NCBI RefSeq assembly: GCF_014069875.1
Contig: NZ_CP059676.1
Location: 1,736,001-1,800,000, forward strand
Direction of reading: 5' to 3'
From: Flaviflexus equikiangi
GTDB lineage: Bacteria; Actinomycetota; Actinomycetes; Actinomycetales; Actinomycetaceae
DNA length: 64,000 nt
In this document: positions 13,838-35,741 of the stretch, piece after piece
Numbering within the stretch: the stretch's first letter is position 1
Layout of the letters: each line of letters begins with the position of its first letter
Program-made: the position numbers and the translations under genes
The notes under the pieces: model-generated
Databases searched by the model: none
What the model saw: the letters and a program-made list of their open reading frames with translations, nothing else
What the model was told of the DNA's origin: nothing

Positions 13838-13957
13838 TGGCGGCGGTGTCCTACTCTCCCACACCCTCCCGAGTGCAGTACCATCGGCGCTGGTGGGCTT
13901 AGCTACCGGGTTCGGAATGAGACCGGGCGTTTCCCCACCGCTATAGCCACCGCCAAA
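13838..13957 (-). rRNA. rrf: 5S rRNA, copy 2
   Basis: Identical to copy 1 as far as read, 7664 bp further right. Confidence 0.93.
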
Positions 13958-14078
13958 ACTTTGGGGTCGCATAACGATCATATAGTGTTATGGGTTACCG
14001 GGGTGGTTTGAATGGTAACCATACAGTGGACGCGAACACGCTAAAGTCATGAGAACTCAGAGCTCGTTTAATTGTGTG

Positions 14079-17167
<3,089 letters not shown>

Positions 17168-17472
17168 ACATTAAAGAACTCTTCGATTCACACAAACCAA
17201 AGATGCTCGCGTCCACTATACAGTTACCAAACAACCCACCCACATCACACAAACACACCACAACAGTGCACCCACATGACAGAGCAACCAGGGCTGCTAA
17301 CCCCAAACCCCAACAGCATGCCGTTTCCTACCACAAAACCGATTCCATTCCGAGCAACCATTCAAGCAGGCGCCACCCACTATCCCATCGGCAGGAACAT
17401 CGCCACCACACAACCACCACCCACAAACGCAGGCGTGACATGATCGCATGGATTTCGGGAAAAAATTCTCCC

Positions 17473-19006
<1,534 letters not shown>

Positions 19007-19152
19007 ACCTTTACAGAAAAGCTGAAACAGCTCCATAAAAAAACAAAACAAAATCAATCAAATAATAAAAAACGACACACTATTGAGATTCAAAACCAGC
19101 AACCCACAGCCAAAGACCATCAAACAACAATCTCTCGCGGAGCAACCTCTCT

Positions 19153-19301
19153 ACCTTAGCACACCCAGCCGAGCCAGACAAATTCAAACCATGTGATCCG
19201 AACCACCCACACCCAACCAGACCCACAAGCCCAGAGGCATCCCTCCCGAACTCGCCGGAAGCAACTTGATAAATCTAGGCCCCCACAACCAACCCCGTCA
19301 A
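19153..19301 (-). promoter_or_regulatory. Tandem rrn promoters, copy 2
   Basis: Same two promoters as in copy 1: TTGACG-18-TAGATT (19272-19301) and TTGTCT-17-TAAGGT (19153-19181), read on the minus strand. Between them and 16S the A-rich run differs slightly from copy 1. Confidence 0.75.
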
Positions 19302-19740
19302 ACCACAACCACGTGACCCTCAACACCAACCCACCCCCACCAGCACAAACACCCCAGAAAGACGTGAAATCGCGCCTTAAAGCAGGTCATTTCTGCACGA
19401 TTCTTACGCTCACAGTTTCGCGTCCGTCAGTTAGGCAGCGCTGGTTGATCGTTATTTCCGCAGTGTTTCGTGCGCCAGATCACCAGCAGTATGGGGGCGG
19501 AAAGGCTGCAGCGGGACCCGACAGACGCGTATGGCACGGATCGCCGGCCCCGGTCGCCTCGGTAAGCGTGGGGAGATGATCCCTCACTGTGTCCAGTGTC
19601 ATGAGGATCGCGAACGATCACGTTGCACGACGCCTTCCCCATTCGAGCACCTCCGCTGGCAGCGGTGGAATATCCGGGGAGAGTCCTGGGACGGCCGGCG
19701 AGCGGCGGTACTGATGCCGCTCTCTTCCTCGGATGAAGAA

Positions 19741-19764
19741 AGAGAGAGAGAGAGAGAGAGAGAG
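19741..19764. repeat. (AG)n dinucleotide microsatellite, about 12 units
   Basis: Counterpart of the tract at 12077-12102, one unit shorter. Confidence 0.85.
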
Positions 19765-20222
19765 GGAGCGAGAGACCGTACGGATTTCGGGCTTGGTTCC
19801 GAACTCACCACATGTCCTTCTAGGTGAGTCCGATCGCCCAGATCGCTCGGTTGTCGATAGGAGCCTCTGCCCGGTCCGCGCTAAAGATCAAAGGTGGGCG
19901 ACGTAAACACAGTGTCCCGGTGCTCGGGCTCGACGAGGCGGAGCGGGACCGAGGCCGTTGGGCATCGAACCCGATAGGCCATTATGCGCGTGGGCACCGC
20001 AGCCTATCGGGTTCGCGCTGGTCTGTGTCGATGCCGCCGGAGCACCGCATAGTCGACGCAACCGAGGGAACCATCTTTGGTCCCCCAGTCTTGTCCGCCA
20101 CGCTCACCGCACGCATCGCAGTTCAAGAGCGATGCTCAGCGGCTGACTGAAGCACCCGTAGGAACACGCTCACCAGCAGACTCTCCAACAGGAATCCAAC
20201 CATCCGGCGAGCTCCGGTGCCA

Positions 20223-21279
20223 TCACCTGCGGGCCGGAGATTCGTTCGGAACCATAGGCGCACGGAAGAGCAGCGGGGCTCGGGGGCGGAGAAGATCCCA
20301 GATAAGACAAGAAAGAACTGTCATTCCGGCCGTCATGAATGCGACGAGAAGGGCTGCCTCGACACTCGTCAGTTCGGGCAGGCGGAGCCCCGAGACTTCA
20401 ACAGCACGATCATGTAGGCGTGGAGCAAATATATTGGCAGCGTCCGCATCGCAACATAGCGGCTGACCTTCCGCCCCCGGGGTGAACGAGCGATCAGCTC
20501 CGCCATGCCGATGACGATGATGATGCCGACGACGCTGAGCGCGAATGACAGGTCGGCGACGATTGCTGGCTGCCGGGTCACGAACGTCAGCGCACCGAAC
20601 AGCGGAATCAAGGGAACCCATAGGATCCTCGAGAGACTGACGATCGACGGCACCAACGACGTCGCGCAGGCCCCCGCGGCGTACCAGATGAAGAACATAC
20701 AGAATCGGTAGGCGGTCGTTCGGACGTCCTCGAGGAAGATGTTCTCTGTCACCGGGATGCTACCGGCCCCGAAGCGGAGCACGAGTGCCGCCGCGAGAAC
20801 GATCGTGGATGGACGCTTTGTGTCAACTTCATGGCGACGAACATCAGGACCAGCATCGGCAGGAACCAATAGGCTCCCGAGAGGTTGACCGCCCACAGCA
20901 GTGCGCGGCGCAAGATATCCTCGACGTCTTCCGCAGCAGCACTATACGCATAGGGGAATGCGTAGAGAACCGTCCAGAGGACGAACACCCACAGCAGATT
21001 GATCACGCGCTTCTGGAGCACCGCCCGCCATGGGCGGGCAAAAGCGTTGACCGCAAGAAGGCCAGAGACGAAAAAGAACAGCGGCATCCGGACCGGGAGC
21101 AGAGCTCGGCTCATCTCACCGATAAGTGCCTCGCCTCGGCTCTCTCCGTCGACCAGCCACACAAGAGCTATCGGCGATACGTGGTAGAGAACAACGAGGA
21201 CGACCGCAATCGCCTTTGCCGTGTCCGCCCAATAGAGCCGGGAAGAACTCTCGCGCCGCGCGCTATCAACTGTCGCCAT
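20223..21279 (-). pseudogene. Acyltransferase-3 gene, second copy, broken by two single-base deletions
   Basis: Nucleotide sequence matches the intact gene at 12561-13619 almost completely, with the same start ATG (21279) and GAGGT ribosome site. A G missing near 20807 (GTGGATGG against GTGGGATGG) and another near 20394 (CGAGACTT against CGAGGACTT) shift the frame twice, so the coding sequence is split into three overlapping frames. Both changes are in short G runs and there is no other decay, so this is either a very recent duplicate or, more likely, a consensus-sequence error in a long repeat. If the bases were restored the product would equal the intact copy. Confidence 0.75.
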
Positions 21280-21457
21280 ATGTCGTACCTCGAAATCGTG
21301 ACCATTCCTCGTCACCAGCGGGGTGCAGATCGGGCCCCCTTGCACGCGGCAAACGACGTCGAGGCACCGAAGTATACAGGTGGACGCGACACGCTGCCGC
21401 TCCAGGCCGCGGTAAGAACCACGACCGAGCTGGACTGGTGAATTTTTGGGTATGCGT

Positions 21458-21486
21458 GTGAGGCCCCTCCGGGTGGAGGGCCTCAC
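21458..21486 (-). terminator. Terminator-like stem of rrn copy 3, without U-tract
   Basis: Stem as in the other copies but one G shorter in one arm (GGAGGGCCTCAC), and like copy 2 followed by ACGCATACCC rather than T residues on the minus strand. Confidence 0.55.
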
Positions 21487-21495
21487 GGGGTTGAA

Positions 21496-21615
21496 TGGCG
21501 GCGGTGTCCTACTCTCCCACACCCTCCCGAGTGCAGTACCATCGGCGCTGGTGGGCTTAGCTACCGGGTTCGGAATGAGACCGGGCGTTTCCCCACCGCT
21601 ATAGCCACCGCCAAA
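21496..21615 (-). rRNA. rrf: 5S rRNA, copy 3
   Basis: Same sequence as the other two 5S copies. Confidence 0.93.
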
Positions 21616-21736
21616 ACTTTGGGGTCGCATAACGATCATATAGTGTTATGGGTTACCGGGGTGGTTTGAATGGTAACCATACAGTGGACGCGAACACGCT
21701 AAAGTCATGAGAACTCAGAGCTCGTTTAATTGTGTG

Positions 21737-24822
<3,086 letters not shown>

Positions 24823-25127
24823 ACATTAAAGAACTCTTCGATTCACACAAACCAAAGATGCTCGCGTCCACTATACAGTTACCAAACAACCCACCCACAT
24901 CACACAAACACACCACAACAGTGCACCCACATGACAGAGCAACCAGGGCTGCTAACCCCAAACCCCAACAGCATGCCGTTTCCTACCACACAACCGATTC
25001 CATTCCGAGCAACCATTCAAGCAGGCGCCACCCACTATCCCATCGGCAGGAACATCGCCACCACACAACCACCACCCACAAACGCAGGCGTGACATGATC
25101 GCATGGATTTCGGGAAAAAATTCTCCC

Positions 25128-26661
<1,534 letters not shown>

Positions 26662-26806
26662 ACCTTTACAGAAAAGCTGAAACAGCTCCATAAAAAACAA
26701 AACAAAATCAATCAAATAATAAAAAACGACACACTATTGAGATTCAAAACCAGCAACCCACAGCCAAAGACCATCAAACAACAATCTCTCGCGGAGCAAC
26801 CTCTCT

Positions 26807-26955
26807 ACCTTAGCACACCCAGCCGAGCCAGACAAATTCAAACCATGTGATCCGAACCACCCACACCCAACCAGACCCACAAGCCCAGAGGCATCCCTCC
26901 CGAACTCGCCGGAAGCAACTTGATAAATCTAGGCCCCCACAACCAACCCCGTCAA
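26807..26955 (-). promoter_or_regulatory. Tandem rrn promoters, copy 3
   Basis: TTGACG-18-TAGATT (26926-26955) and TTGTCT-17-TAAGGT (26807-26835), identical to the other operons. As the outermost promoter pair on the transcription strand, this one is preceded by gatB rather than by another rrn operon. Confidence 0.75.
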
Positions 26956-27019
26956 ACCACAACCACGTGACCCTCAACACCAACCCACCCCCACCAGCAC
27001 AAACACCCCAGAAACAGCA

Positions 27020-27047
27020 AAAACGGAACCCCGGAGGGTTCCGTTTT
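27020..27047 (-). terminator. Terminator of the gatCAB operon
   Basis: Inverted repeat AAAACGGAACC / GGTTCCGTTTT; on the minus strand the stem ends in TTTTT. It lies 17 bp beyond the gatB stop and separates this operon from rrn copy 3. Confidence 0.88.
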
Positions 27048-27063
27048 CGCTGCGATCGCCGGG

Positions 27064-28551
27064 TTAGATGCGGGACAGGATGATCTCCCGAACCTTTGCG
27101 GCGTCGGCCTGGCCCCGCGTCAGCTTCATGACTGCACCGACGAGAGCGCCAGCCGCCTGGGTCTTACCGCCGCGAATCTTCTCGACAACATCGGGATGTG
27201 CTGCCATCGCCTCATCGACTGCCTTCTCGAGGGCCGAATCGTCGGAGACGATCTCCAGCCCGCGGGTTGCCGCGACGTGTGCGGGAGTGCCCTCCCCTGC
27301 AAGGGTGCCCTCGAGGGCCTGGCGTGCCAGCTTGTCGTTCAGCTTTCCGGACTGGACCAGTCCATCGAGCTCGGCGATGTCCGCGGCCGTGACAGGTGCT
27401 TCGTCGAGCGTGATGCCCTGCTCGTTGCAGTAGCGGGCGATGACACCCGACCACCATTTGCGGGCGGCCTGCGGAGTTGCGCCCGCCTTGACTGTCTCCT
27501 CGACAATATCGAGCGCTTGCGCGTTGACGAGATCGCGGAGCTCGAGGTCGGACAGTCCCCACTCCTTCTGAAGCCGATCACGCTTGGCGTGCGGCAACTC
27601 GGGCAGGGAAGCACGGATCTCCTCGACCCATTCGCGCGACGGTGCGACGGGAACGAGATCCGGTTCGGGGAAGTAGCGGTAATCCTCAGCATCCGACTTC
27701 TCGCGGCCCGCTGATGTGCTGCCGTCCTCGTCATGGAAGTGACGCGTCTCCTGGACGATGGTGCCGCCCTGGCTGAGGATGGTGCCCTGTCTCCTCATCT
27801 CGTACGTCACGGCCTGCTCGATTGCCGTGAACGAGTTGACGTTCTTCGTTTCGGTGCGGGTCCCCAGCGGGGATTCAGGACTATCGCGGAGGGAGATGTT
27901 GATGTCGGCACGGACATTGCCGCGCTCCATGCGAGCCTCGGACACGTCGAGGGCCCGGAAGATGTCGCGCAGAGTACGAACGTATGCCGCCGCGACCTCG
28001 GGGGCGCGATCTCCCACGTTGGGAATGGGGCGGGTGACGATCTCGACGAGGGGCACACCGGCACGGTTGTAGTCGACGAGGGAATAGTCTGCACCCTGGA
28101 TCCGACCATTGCCGCCGACATGGCTGTTCTTGCCCGCGTCCTCCTCCATGTGGGCGCGCTCGATCTCGACGCGCACGGTCTCGCCGTCGTCGAGTTTGAC
28201 ATCCACCCAACCATCGAAGGCGATCGGCTCATCGAACTGGGAGGTCTGGAAGTTCTTCGTCAGGTCGGGATAGAAGTAGTTCTTCCTGGCGAAGCGGCAG
28301 GATTCGGCGATGGAGCAGTTGAGTGCCAAGCCGATCTTGATCGCATATTCGACCGCTTTTCGGTTCACGACCGGGAGCGATCCCGGCAGGCCGAGAGAAG
28401 AGGGCGTCACGTGTGCGTTCGGGGCTCCGCCAAACTCGTTGGGCGCGCCGTCGAACATCTTCGTCTTCGTGCCCAGCTCGACGTGGACTTCGATGCCGAG
28501 AACGGGGTCGAAACGTTGGGCGACCTCGTCGAATTCGAGTAGCTGAGACAT
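27064..28551 (-). CDS. gatB: Asp-tRNA(Asn)/Glu-tRNA(Gln) amidotransferase subunit B
   Basis: 495 aa. Family motifs: [20 protein letters not shown] at the N-terminus, [11 protein letters not shown], the [16 protein letters not shown] strand, [13 protein letters not shown], and [14 protein letters not shown]; the C-terminal YqeY-like helical tail ends [13 protein letters not shown]. GatB binds the misacylated tRNA and phosphorylates Glu or Asp before amidation by GatA. The ATG at 28551 shares one base with the gatA stop (TGATG), the usual coupling; an upstream in-frame start at 28581 lies inside gatA and is rejected. Last gene of the gatCAB operon. Confidence 0.96.
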   Translation of the reverse strand: MSQLLEFDEVAQRFDPVLGIEVHVELGTKTKMFDGAPNEFGGAPNAHVTPSSLGLPGSLPVVNRKAVEYAIKIGLALNCSIAESCRFARKNYFYPDLTKNFQTSQFDEPIAFDGWVDVKLDDGETVRVEIERAHMEEDAGKNSHVGGNGRIQGADYSLVDYNRAGVPLVEIVTRPIPNVGDRAPEVAAAYVRTLRDIFRALDVSEARMERGNVRADINISLRDSPESPLGTRTETKNVNSFTAIEQAVTYEMRRQGTILSQGGTIVQETRHFHDEDGSTSAGREKSDAEDYRYFPEPDLVPVAPSREWVEEIRASLPELPHAKRDRLQKEWGLSDLELRDLVNAQALDIVEETVKAGATPQAARKWWSGVIARYCNEQGITLDEAPVTAADIAELDGLVQSGKLNDKLARQALEGTLAGEGTPAHVAATRGLEIVSDDSALEKAVDEAMAAHPDVVEKIRGGKTQAAGALVGAVMKLTRGQADAAKVREIILSRI

Positions 28552-30050
28552 CAGTTGTCCTTCCAATCTTTGGCGGGGCACGAGCCTGGAATATCCCCGG
28601 CGCCGGCCTCGACCGCGGCGGCCACCTCGTACATGAGGTCGTCTCGGTGAACGGGTGCGAGAATCTGGAATCCGACCGGCAGGCCTTCCGAGAGGCCGCA
28701 GGGCACGGAGATGCCGGGAATGCCGGCCAGGTTCGCGGGAATCGTGGCCAGGTCGTTGAGGTACATCGCCATCGGGTCGTCGATCTTCTCCCCGAACTTG
28801 AATGCCGTCGTGGGCGATGTCGGGGTCACGAGGACGTCGACCGAGGCGAAGGCCTGCTCGAGGTCACGTTGGACAAGCGTGCGGACCTTCTGCGCCGAAC
28901 CGTAGTAGGCATCGAAATAGCCGGCCGACAGGACGTGGGTTCCGAGGATGATGCGACGCTTCACCTCGTCACCGAAGCCTTGTCCGCGGCTTTCCGCCAT
29001 GACACGCTCGGCCGTGATGGGGCCCGACTCGGGCTCGGCGCGAAGACCGAAGCGCATGCCGTCGAAACGTGCCATGTTCGATGAGACCTCGGCTGGCATG
29101 ATCAGGTAGTACGCCGCAAGAGCATATTCGAACGAAGGACAGGAGACTGTGACGATCTCGGCCCCGGCTGCCTCGAGACGATCGACTGCCGCTTCGAACT
29201 CGGATCGCACTCCCGGCTCGAAGCCGTCGGTCATCATCTGTTCGACGACACCGATCTTCATGCCCTTGATACGGTCCGCACCGACCGCGTTGACGAGATC
29301 CTCGAGATGAGGGACGGGTGCGTCGAGCGACGTCGAGTCGAGTTCGTCGTGCCCCCCGATCACTTCTTGGAGGGCGGCAGCATCCGCCACCGTCCTCGCG
29401 ACGGGGCCGACCTGGTCAAGGGAGGAAGCCATGGCGATGAGGCCGTAACGGGACACTGCCCCGTAGGTCGGCTTCGCACCGACCGTACCCGTGACGGAGC
29501 CGGGCTGACGGATGGAGCCGCCGGTGTCAGAGCCCAGCGCGAGAGGAACCATGAATGCCGCGACTGCCGCGGCGCTGCCGCCGCCTGAGCCGCCCGGGAT
29601 CCGTTCGACATCCCACGGGTTCTTGGTCGCACCGAAAGCTGAATACTCTGTCGAGGAGCCCATGGCGAATTCGTCCATGTTTGTCTTGCCGACGATGGGC
29701 ATGCCTGCTTCACGGACGCGTGTCACGACCGTCGCGTCGTAGGGCGGACGCCAGCCGTCGAGCATCTTCGAGCCGCACGTCGTGGGTACGCCCTTCATGA
29801 CGAGGTTGTCCTTGATGGCGATCGGAATGCCGGCGAGACGGCCGAGCGCTTCGCCCTCGGCACGCCGGGCGTCAACATCGCGGGCTGTTGCCAGTGCCCC
29901 TTCTTCGTCGACATGGAGGAAAGCGTTGATCGTCGGGTTGAGCTCCCTGATTCGATCGAGGCTTGCCCGGGTGAGTTCAACCGAGGTGATCTCTCCCGCC
30001 GCGAGGAGATCCGCCAGCTCTGTGGCGGACTTGAGAAGCAGGCCGTTCAT
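28551..30050 (-). CDS. gatA: Asp-tRNA(Asn)/Glu-tRNA(Gln) amidotransferase subunit A (amidase)
   Basis: 499 aa. Amidase-signature enzyme that releases ammonia from glutamine. Visible: catalytic Lys in [20 protein letters not shown], the glycine/serine-rich signature [14 protein letters not shown], and cis-Ser/nucleophile Ser in [13 protein letters not shown]. The ATG at 30050 overlaps the gatC stop by 4 bases (ATGA) and has GGAGGA a few bases upstream. The frame continues far upstream to 30422, but there it only shadows gatC. Confidence 0.96.
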   Translation of the reverse strand: MNGLLLKSATELADLLAAGEITSVELTRASLDRIRELNPTINAFLHVDEEGALATARDVDARRAEGEALGRLAGIPIAIKDNLVMKGVPTTCGSKMLDGWRPPYDATVVTRVREAGMPIVGKTNMDEFAMGSSTEYSAFGATKNPWDVERIPGGSGGGSAAAVAAFMVPLALGSDTGGSIRQPGSVTGTVGAKPTYGAVSRYGLIAMASSLDQVGPVARTVADAAALQEVIGGHDELDSTSLDAPVPHLEDLVNAVGADRIKGMKIGVVEQMMTDGFEPGVRSEFEAAVDRLEAAGAEIVTVSCPSFEYALAAYYLIMPAEVSSNMARFDGMRFGLRAEPESGPITAERVMAESRGQGFGDEVKRRIILGTHVLSAGYFDAYYGSAQKVRTLVQRDLEQAFASVDVLVTPTSPTTAFKFGEKIDDPMAMYLNDLATIPANLAGIPGISVPCGLSEGLPVGFQILAPVHRDDLMYEVAAAVEAGAGDIPGSCPAKDWKDN

Positions 30051-30346
30051 GCTTCCTCCCCAAGGATCTGGGGAACGAGGAACTTGCCGTCCTCGCTCGC
30101 GGGTGCCTGCGCCAGGAACTCTGCCGGGTCGAGGCAGTCGACGACTACGTCGTCGCGCATGACGTTCGTCAGCGGAATCGGGTGCGACGTGGCGGGAATA
30201 TCGGGGGTAGCGACTTCGGAGACTGCTGCTACTGCGTCGGCCACGACGGCCAGTTCGCCGGAGAAGCGTTCGATCTCCTCCTCGGTCAGGGCAATGCGGG
30301 CGAGTGCCGCCACGCGGGCGACCTCGGCGGTAGATATAGACGACAT
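30047..30346 (-). CDS. gatC: Asp-tRNA(Asn)/Glu-tRNA(Gln) amidotransferase subunit C
   Basis: 99 aa, normal for GatC, the small subunit that wraps around and stabilises GatA-GatB. N-terminus [20 protein letters not shown] and C-terminal LRDD-like [10 protein letters not shown] are typical. There is no Shine-Dalgarno sequence; TAGACT (plus strand 30353-30358) ends six bases before the ATG, indicating a probable leaderless transcript. First gene of gatCAB, divergent from the phospholipase D gene. Confidence 0.92.
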   Translation of the reverse strand: MSSISTAEVARVAALARIALTEEEIERFSGELAVVADAVAAVSEVATPDIPATSHPIPLTNVMRDDVVVDCLDPAEFLAQAPASEDGKFLVPQILGEEA

Positions 30347-30352
30347 GGTGAC

Positions 30353-30423
30353 AGTCTAATACGCGTGCCGCAGTGGCGTGATCCAACGTTCCGTAACAAG
30401 GAGCACGTGGCGCCACGTACAAT
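30353..30423. promoter_or_regulatory. Divergent, probably leaderless promoters of gatC and the phospholipase D gene
   Basis: Minus strand: TAGACT at 30353-30358, six bases before the gatC ATG. Plus strand: TACAAT at 30418-30423, seven bases before the ATG at 30431. Neither start has a correctly placed ribosome site. The -35 regions are weak. Confidence 0.55.
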
Positions 30424-30430
30424 TCGGTGC

Positions 30431-31690
30431 ATGAGAAGACTCCCCATGCCGTCAGTTGGTCGTCTGTGGCACGGCATCAAGGTTGGACTCACCGTGTCCT
30501 TCGCGCTCCAGGTCGCCGCCGTGAGTGTGGTGACGGCGGTCGATGAGAGGCGCAAGCGTCGCGAGCCGCCCACGGGGGAGTTTCCCCACTTCATGCCCAA
30601 GCATGCTGATGTGGCGAATACGGAAGTCACGACCTATACGTTCGGGCGCGATCTCTACGCCGATATGCTCGACGCCATCAACTCGGCCCAGACGTCCGTC
30701 TATTTCGAGACATATATCTGGAAGGCCGACGAGGTCGGCATCGCCTTCCGTGAGGCGATCATCGCGGCAGCGAAACGCGGCGTGGCGACCTACGTCATCG
30801 TGGACGTGTTCGGCAATCTCAACCAGGATCCACGGTTCCGACATTTCCCTGAGATCGACAACCTTCACGTGCTGCGCTTTCCGTTTGTCCAGCCGGGCCG
30901 CATGACCGGTTTTATCCGGCACTCGGGCCTCGATCATCGGAAGCTCCTCATTGTGGATTCGGAGATCTCTTTCGTGGGCGGCTACAACATCGGCAGCCTC
31001 TATGCCGATCATTGGCGTGATACTCACGTGCGGCTCACAGGGCCACAGACGTGGGAGCTGGAGAATGCGTTCGTCGACATGTGGAACGCTCATCGCCCCC
31101 GAGGCGAGAAGCGCCTCACTGATCGCGGCACCCCCGAGTGGAACTCCCGCGTGCGCGCCGTGCAGAATCTCCCCGTTCGCCTCTCCTACCCGATCAGGTC
31201 CCTCTATCTCGGCGCACTCGACAGGGCAGGGTCGCATGCGTGGATCACGATGGGCTACTTCATCCCGGACAGGGATCTGCAGGAAGCCTTGATTGCGGCC
31301 GCCGCTCGTGGGGTTGATGTCAGGGTCCTCATCCCCGAATACTCCAATCACATCGTCGCGGACTGGGCGGGCAGACCATCCTATAAGGGTCTCCTCGACG
31401 CTGGAGTGCGCATCTTCCTCTATCAGGGCGCGATGGTGCACTCGAAGACGATGACGGTCGACGGGGAGTGGTCAACAGTCGGCACTGCGAACCTGGACGC
31501 CCTCTCCATGCGCGGGAACTACGAGATCAATGTGGAGATCTATTCCGCCTCGCTCGCGGAGAAGCTCGAGAAGATCTTCCACCTCGACCTCACGAACTCG
31601 CGCGAGCTCACGAGCGAGGAGTGGGAGAACCGCCACCGACTCGCCCGAGTGCTCGAGAGGATCCTCCGTCCACTCGGTGTCATCCTCTAA
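30431..31690 (+). CDS. Phospholipase D family protein, cardiolipin synthase-like
   Basis: 419 aa. One hydrophobic N-terminal segment (about residues 15-37) anchors it to the membrane. Two HKD motifs: His169-Lys171-Asp176 (HRKLLIVD) and His337-Lys339-Asp344 (HSKTMTVD), the second followed by [20 protein letters not shown], typical of bacterial cardiolipin synthases of the PLD type. Such enzymes join two phosphatidylglycerols or related lipids; other PLD-type transphosphatidylases cannot be excluded. The ATG at 30431 is supported by TACAAT seven bases upstream (leaderless); the frame is open back to 30182 but overlaps gatC. It is convergent with ligA, with only about 10 bp between stops. Confidence 0.85.
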   Translation: MRRLPMPSVGRLWHGIKVGLTVSFALQVAAVSVVTAVDERRKRREPPTGEFPHFMPKHADVANTEVTTYTFGRDLYADMLDAINSAQTSVYFETYIWKADEVGIAFREAIIAAAKRGVATYVIVDVFGNLNQDPRFRHFPEIDNLHVLRFPFVQPGRMTGFIRHSGLDHRKLLIVDSEISFVGGYNIGSLYADHWRDTHVRLTGPQTWELENAFVDMWNAHRPRGEKRLTDRGTPEWNSRVRAVQNLPVRLSYPIRSLYLGALDRAGSHAWITMGYFIPDRDLQEALIAAAARGVDVRVLIPEYSNHIVADWAGRPSYKGLLDAGVRIFLYQGAMVHSKTMTVDGEWSTVGTANLDALSMRGNYEINVEIYSASLAEKLEKIFHLDLTNSRELTSEEWENRHRLARVLERILRPLGVIL

Positions 31691-31700
31691 AGTCAGATCA

Positions 31701-34167
<2,467 letters not shown>

Positions 34168-34173
34168 ATGCGT

Positions 34174-34863
34174 ATGTGTGGCCGATATGCGACGTTCACG
34201 AGGCTCGATGAGCAGCCGGGCCTGTTCGACCTTGACCTCATCACCGATGCTGTCGCGGAACGTCCTGCGAACTGGAATGTTGCCCCTACGACAGGTGTTC
34301 CCATCATCGTGCAGCGCCCCGACAAGACGAGGGAGGCTCATCTCGCTCATTGGGGTCTCGTTCCACCGTGGTCGAAGGACACGTCGTTCTCGGTGAAGAT
34401 GATCAATGCGCGGGCGGAGACGATTGCCGAGAAGCGTTCTTTCGCCCCGTCGCTGAAGAAGCGCCGCTGCCTCGTGCCCGCCGACGGATACTACGAGTGG
34501 AAGCGTGACGGGGAGAGGAAGCAGCCGTATTTCATCTCGAGGCGTGACGGTCTGCCGCTCGCCTTCGCCGGCCTCTATGCCTGGTGGAAGGACGGAGACG
34601 AGTGGCTGCTGAGCACGACGATCGTGACTCGTGCGGCCGACCAGTTGGCGGACATTCACGACCGCATCCCGGTTATCCTCGACCGTGACGACTTCGCGCC
34701 ATGGCTCGACCCCTGTGCGGAGGACGTCGACTCGGCTCTCGAGATCCTGTCCCATCCCGATCCTGCTCTTGCGGCTCGCCCTGTCGCCCCAGACGTGGGC
34801 AGGGTGGGGGTCAACGGCCCCGAGAATATTGTGGAGATTCCACCGGACCGGGTCGTGTGCTGA
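34174..34863 (+). CDS. SRAP-domain protein (HMCES/YedK-like abasic-site binder)
   Basis: 229 aa, one SRAP domain. The family needs Cys at position 2, exposed after Met removal, to form a thiazolidine crosslink with abasic sites in single-stranded DNA. Starting at the second ATG (34174) gives MCGRYA with Cys2; the upstream ATG at 34168 would bury it. Other conserved residues: Asn in MINARAET, Glu in DGYYEWKR, and His in IHDRIPVIL. The choice is reinforced by TAGAGT placed six bases upstream of 34174, which fits a leaderless transcript. It shares its promoter region with ligA, consistent with a role in DNA repair. Confidence 0.92.
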   Translation: MCGRYATFTRLDEQPGLFDLDLITDAVAERPANWNVAPTTGVPIIVQRPDKTREAHLAHWGLVPPWSKDTSFSVKMINARAETIAEKRSFAPSLKKRRCLVPADGYYEWKRDGERKQPYFISRRDGLPLAFAGLYAWWKDGDEWLLSTTIVTRAADQLADIHDRIPVILDRDDFAPWLDPCAEDVDSALEILSHPDPALAARPVAPDVGRVGVNGPENIVEIPPDRVVC

Positions 34864-34870
34864 ACGTTGG

Positions 34871-35269
34871 TCAGATCGCCTCTGGTCCGTCAAGGAACTG
34901 TGCGCGACGGATCTTGATCAGAGCAAGGGACACGGCGATCGCGTAGAGAATGATGATCGTGATGATCGGGAGTGACAGGAAGTCGGTCGATATGACGGCG
35001 CCGCCGATGAGGAGGACCTGGAGGGTGATGGCGGGGCCTGTCGCCCACCGGACCTCCCGCCAGACCGCGAACGAGATCCCGGCAAGCATGAGTGCGACGA
35101 CGAACATGAAGGCGCCAAGGGTCGTTTCGCTGCCGTCTTGGGTGACGACACGCTCCCCCGTCAGGCCCGAGACCAGCACTGTTATCGACCATGCTCCGAG
35201 GAGGAGCGCTTCGAGGGCTACCCCAAGGGCGGCAAGGATTTCGGTCCGCATCAGATTCCGTTCGCGCAT
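34871..35269 (-). CDS. Small four-helix membrane protein, function unknown
   Basis: 132 aa with four predicted transmembrane segments (about 8-34, 50-70, 77-97 and 100-120) and short polar loops. No recognised domain. The ATG at 35269 is favoured because TAGTAT (complement of 35276-35281) lies exactly six bases upstream, the same leaderless spacing seen at neighbouring genes; an internal ATG at 35251 is the alternative. Convergent with the SRAP gene (7 bp between stops). Confidence 0.7.
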   Translation of the reverse strand: MRERNLMRTEILAALGVALEALLLGAWSITVLVSGLTGERVVTQDGSETTLGAFMFVVALMLAGISFAVWREVRWATGPAITLQVLLIGGAVISTDFLSLPIITIIILYAIAVSLALIKIRRAQFLDGPEAI

Positions 35270-35376
35270 GCGTTCATACTACCTGGGAGCCTGTGACAGA
35301 CAGCACCGGAGGGACTCCCCTCAAAACCCTTTACCGTTCGCGATCCGCGTGACAAGGTAATGAACTAGATGTTCAT

Positions 35377-35395
35377 CCGACGTTTGATTCGTCGG
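35377..35395 (+). promoter_or_regulatory. Short inverted repeat in the whiB1 leader
   Basis: CCGACG-7-CGTCGG, ending just before the AAGGAG ribosome site (35398-35403). It could be an operator or a leader hairpin that affects translation. A TTTACC/CAAGGT pair at about 35331-35359 might be the promoter; this is weak. Confidence 0.4.
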
Positions 35396-35414
35396 CATAA
35401 GGAGACGATTATCT

Positions 35415-35663
35415 ATGGATTGGCGCCATCGCGCAGCATGTCTGACAGAGGACCCCGAGCTGTTCTTCCCGATCGGCAACTCCGGTCCCGCTCTCGCTCA
35501 GGTTGAGCAGGCGAAGGCTGTCTGCCACAGGTGCGACGTCCGCGATGTGTGCCTCAAGTGGGCGCTCGAGACAGGCCAGGATGCTGGCGTGTGGGGCGGC
35601 ATGTCCGAAGAGGAGCGCCGTTCGCTCAAGCGCCGCACGGCACGAGCACGCAGAGCCTCCTAG
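35415..35663 (+). CDS. whiB1: WhiB-family Fe-S transcriptional regulator, WhiB1-like
   Basis: 82 aa, all WhiB. Four cluster-binding cysteines: Cys9, Cys37, Cys40 and Cys46 (C-x2-C-x5-C after the first), followed by the GVWGG turn and a basic C-terminal tail (RRSLKRRTARARR) that binds DNA. The length and segments DPELFFPIGNSGPALAQ and TGQDAGVWGGMSEEERR match mycobacterial WhiB1, an essential NO-sensitive regulator that binds sigma A. The ATG follows AAGGAG by 11 bases. Convergent with the PdtaS-like kinase, a pairing also seen in Mycobacterium. Confidence 0.93.
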   Translation: MDWRHRAACLTEDPELFFPIGNSGPALAQVEQAKAVCHRCDVRDVCLKWALETGQDAGVWGGMSEEERRSLKRRTARARRAS

Positions 35664-35690
35664 AACATATAAGCGGCTGAGAATCGGCAC

Positions 35691-35726
35691 AGGAGAGGCG
35701 ACCATCTGGTCGCCTCTCCTCCTTTT
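35691..35726. terminator. Terminator between whiB1 and pdtaS, probably bidirectional
   Basis: Perfect 12-bp stem GGAGAGGCGACC / GGTCGCCTCTCC with a 4-base loop, followed on the plus strand by TCCTTTT. It lies between the two convergent stop codons. Confidence 0.85.
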
Positions 35727-35741
35727 CCTAGTCCCGCTTTT

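Larger units (their letters stand above)
19361..21457. repeat. Spacer block S, copy 2 (2097 bp)
   Basis: Second copy of the spacer between rrn operons. It is 5 bp shorter than copy 1: one AG unit (2 bp) and single G deletions near 20394, 20807 and 21369. The part 19361-20222 has no supported gene, as in copy 1. Confidence 0.88.
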
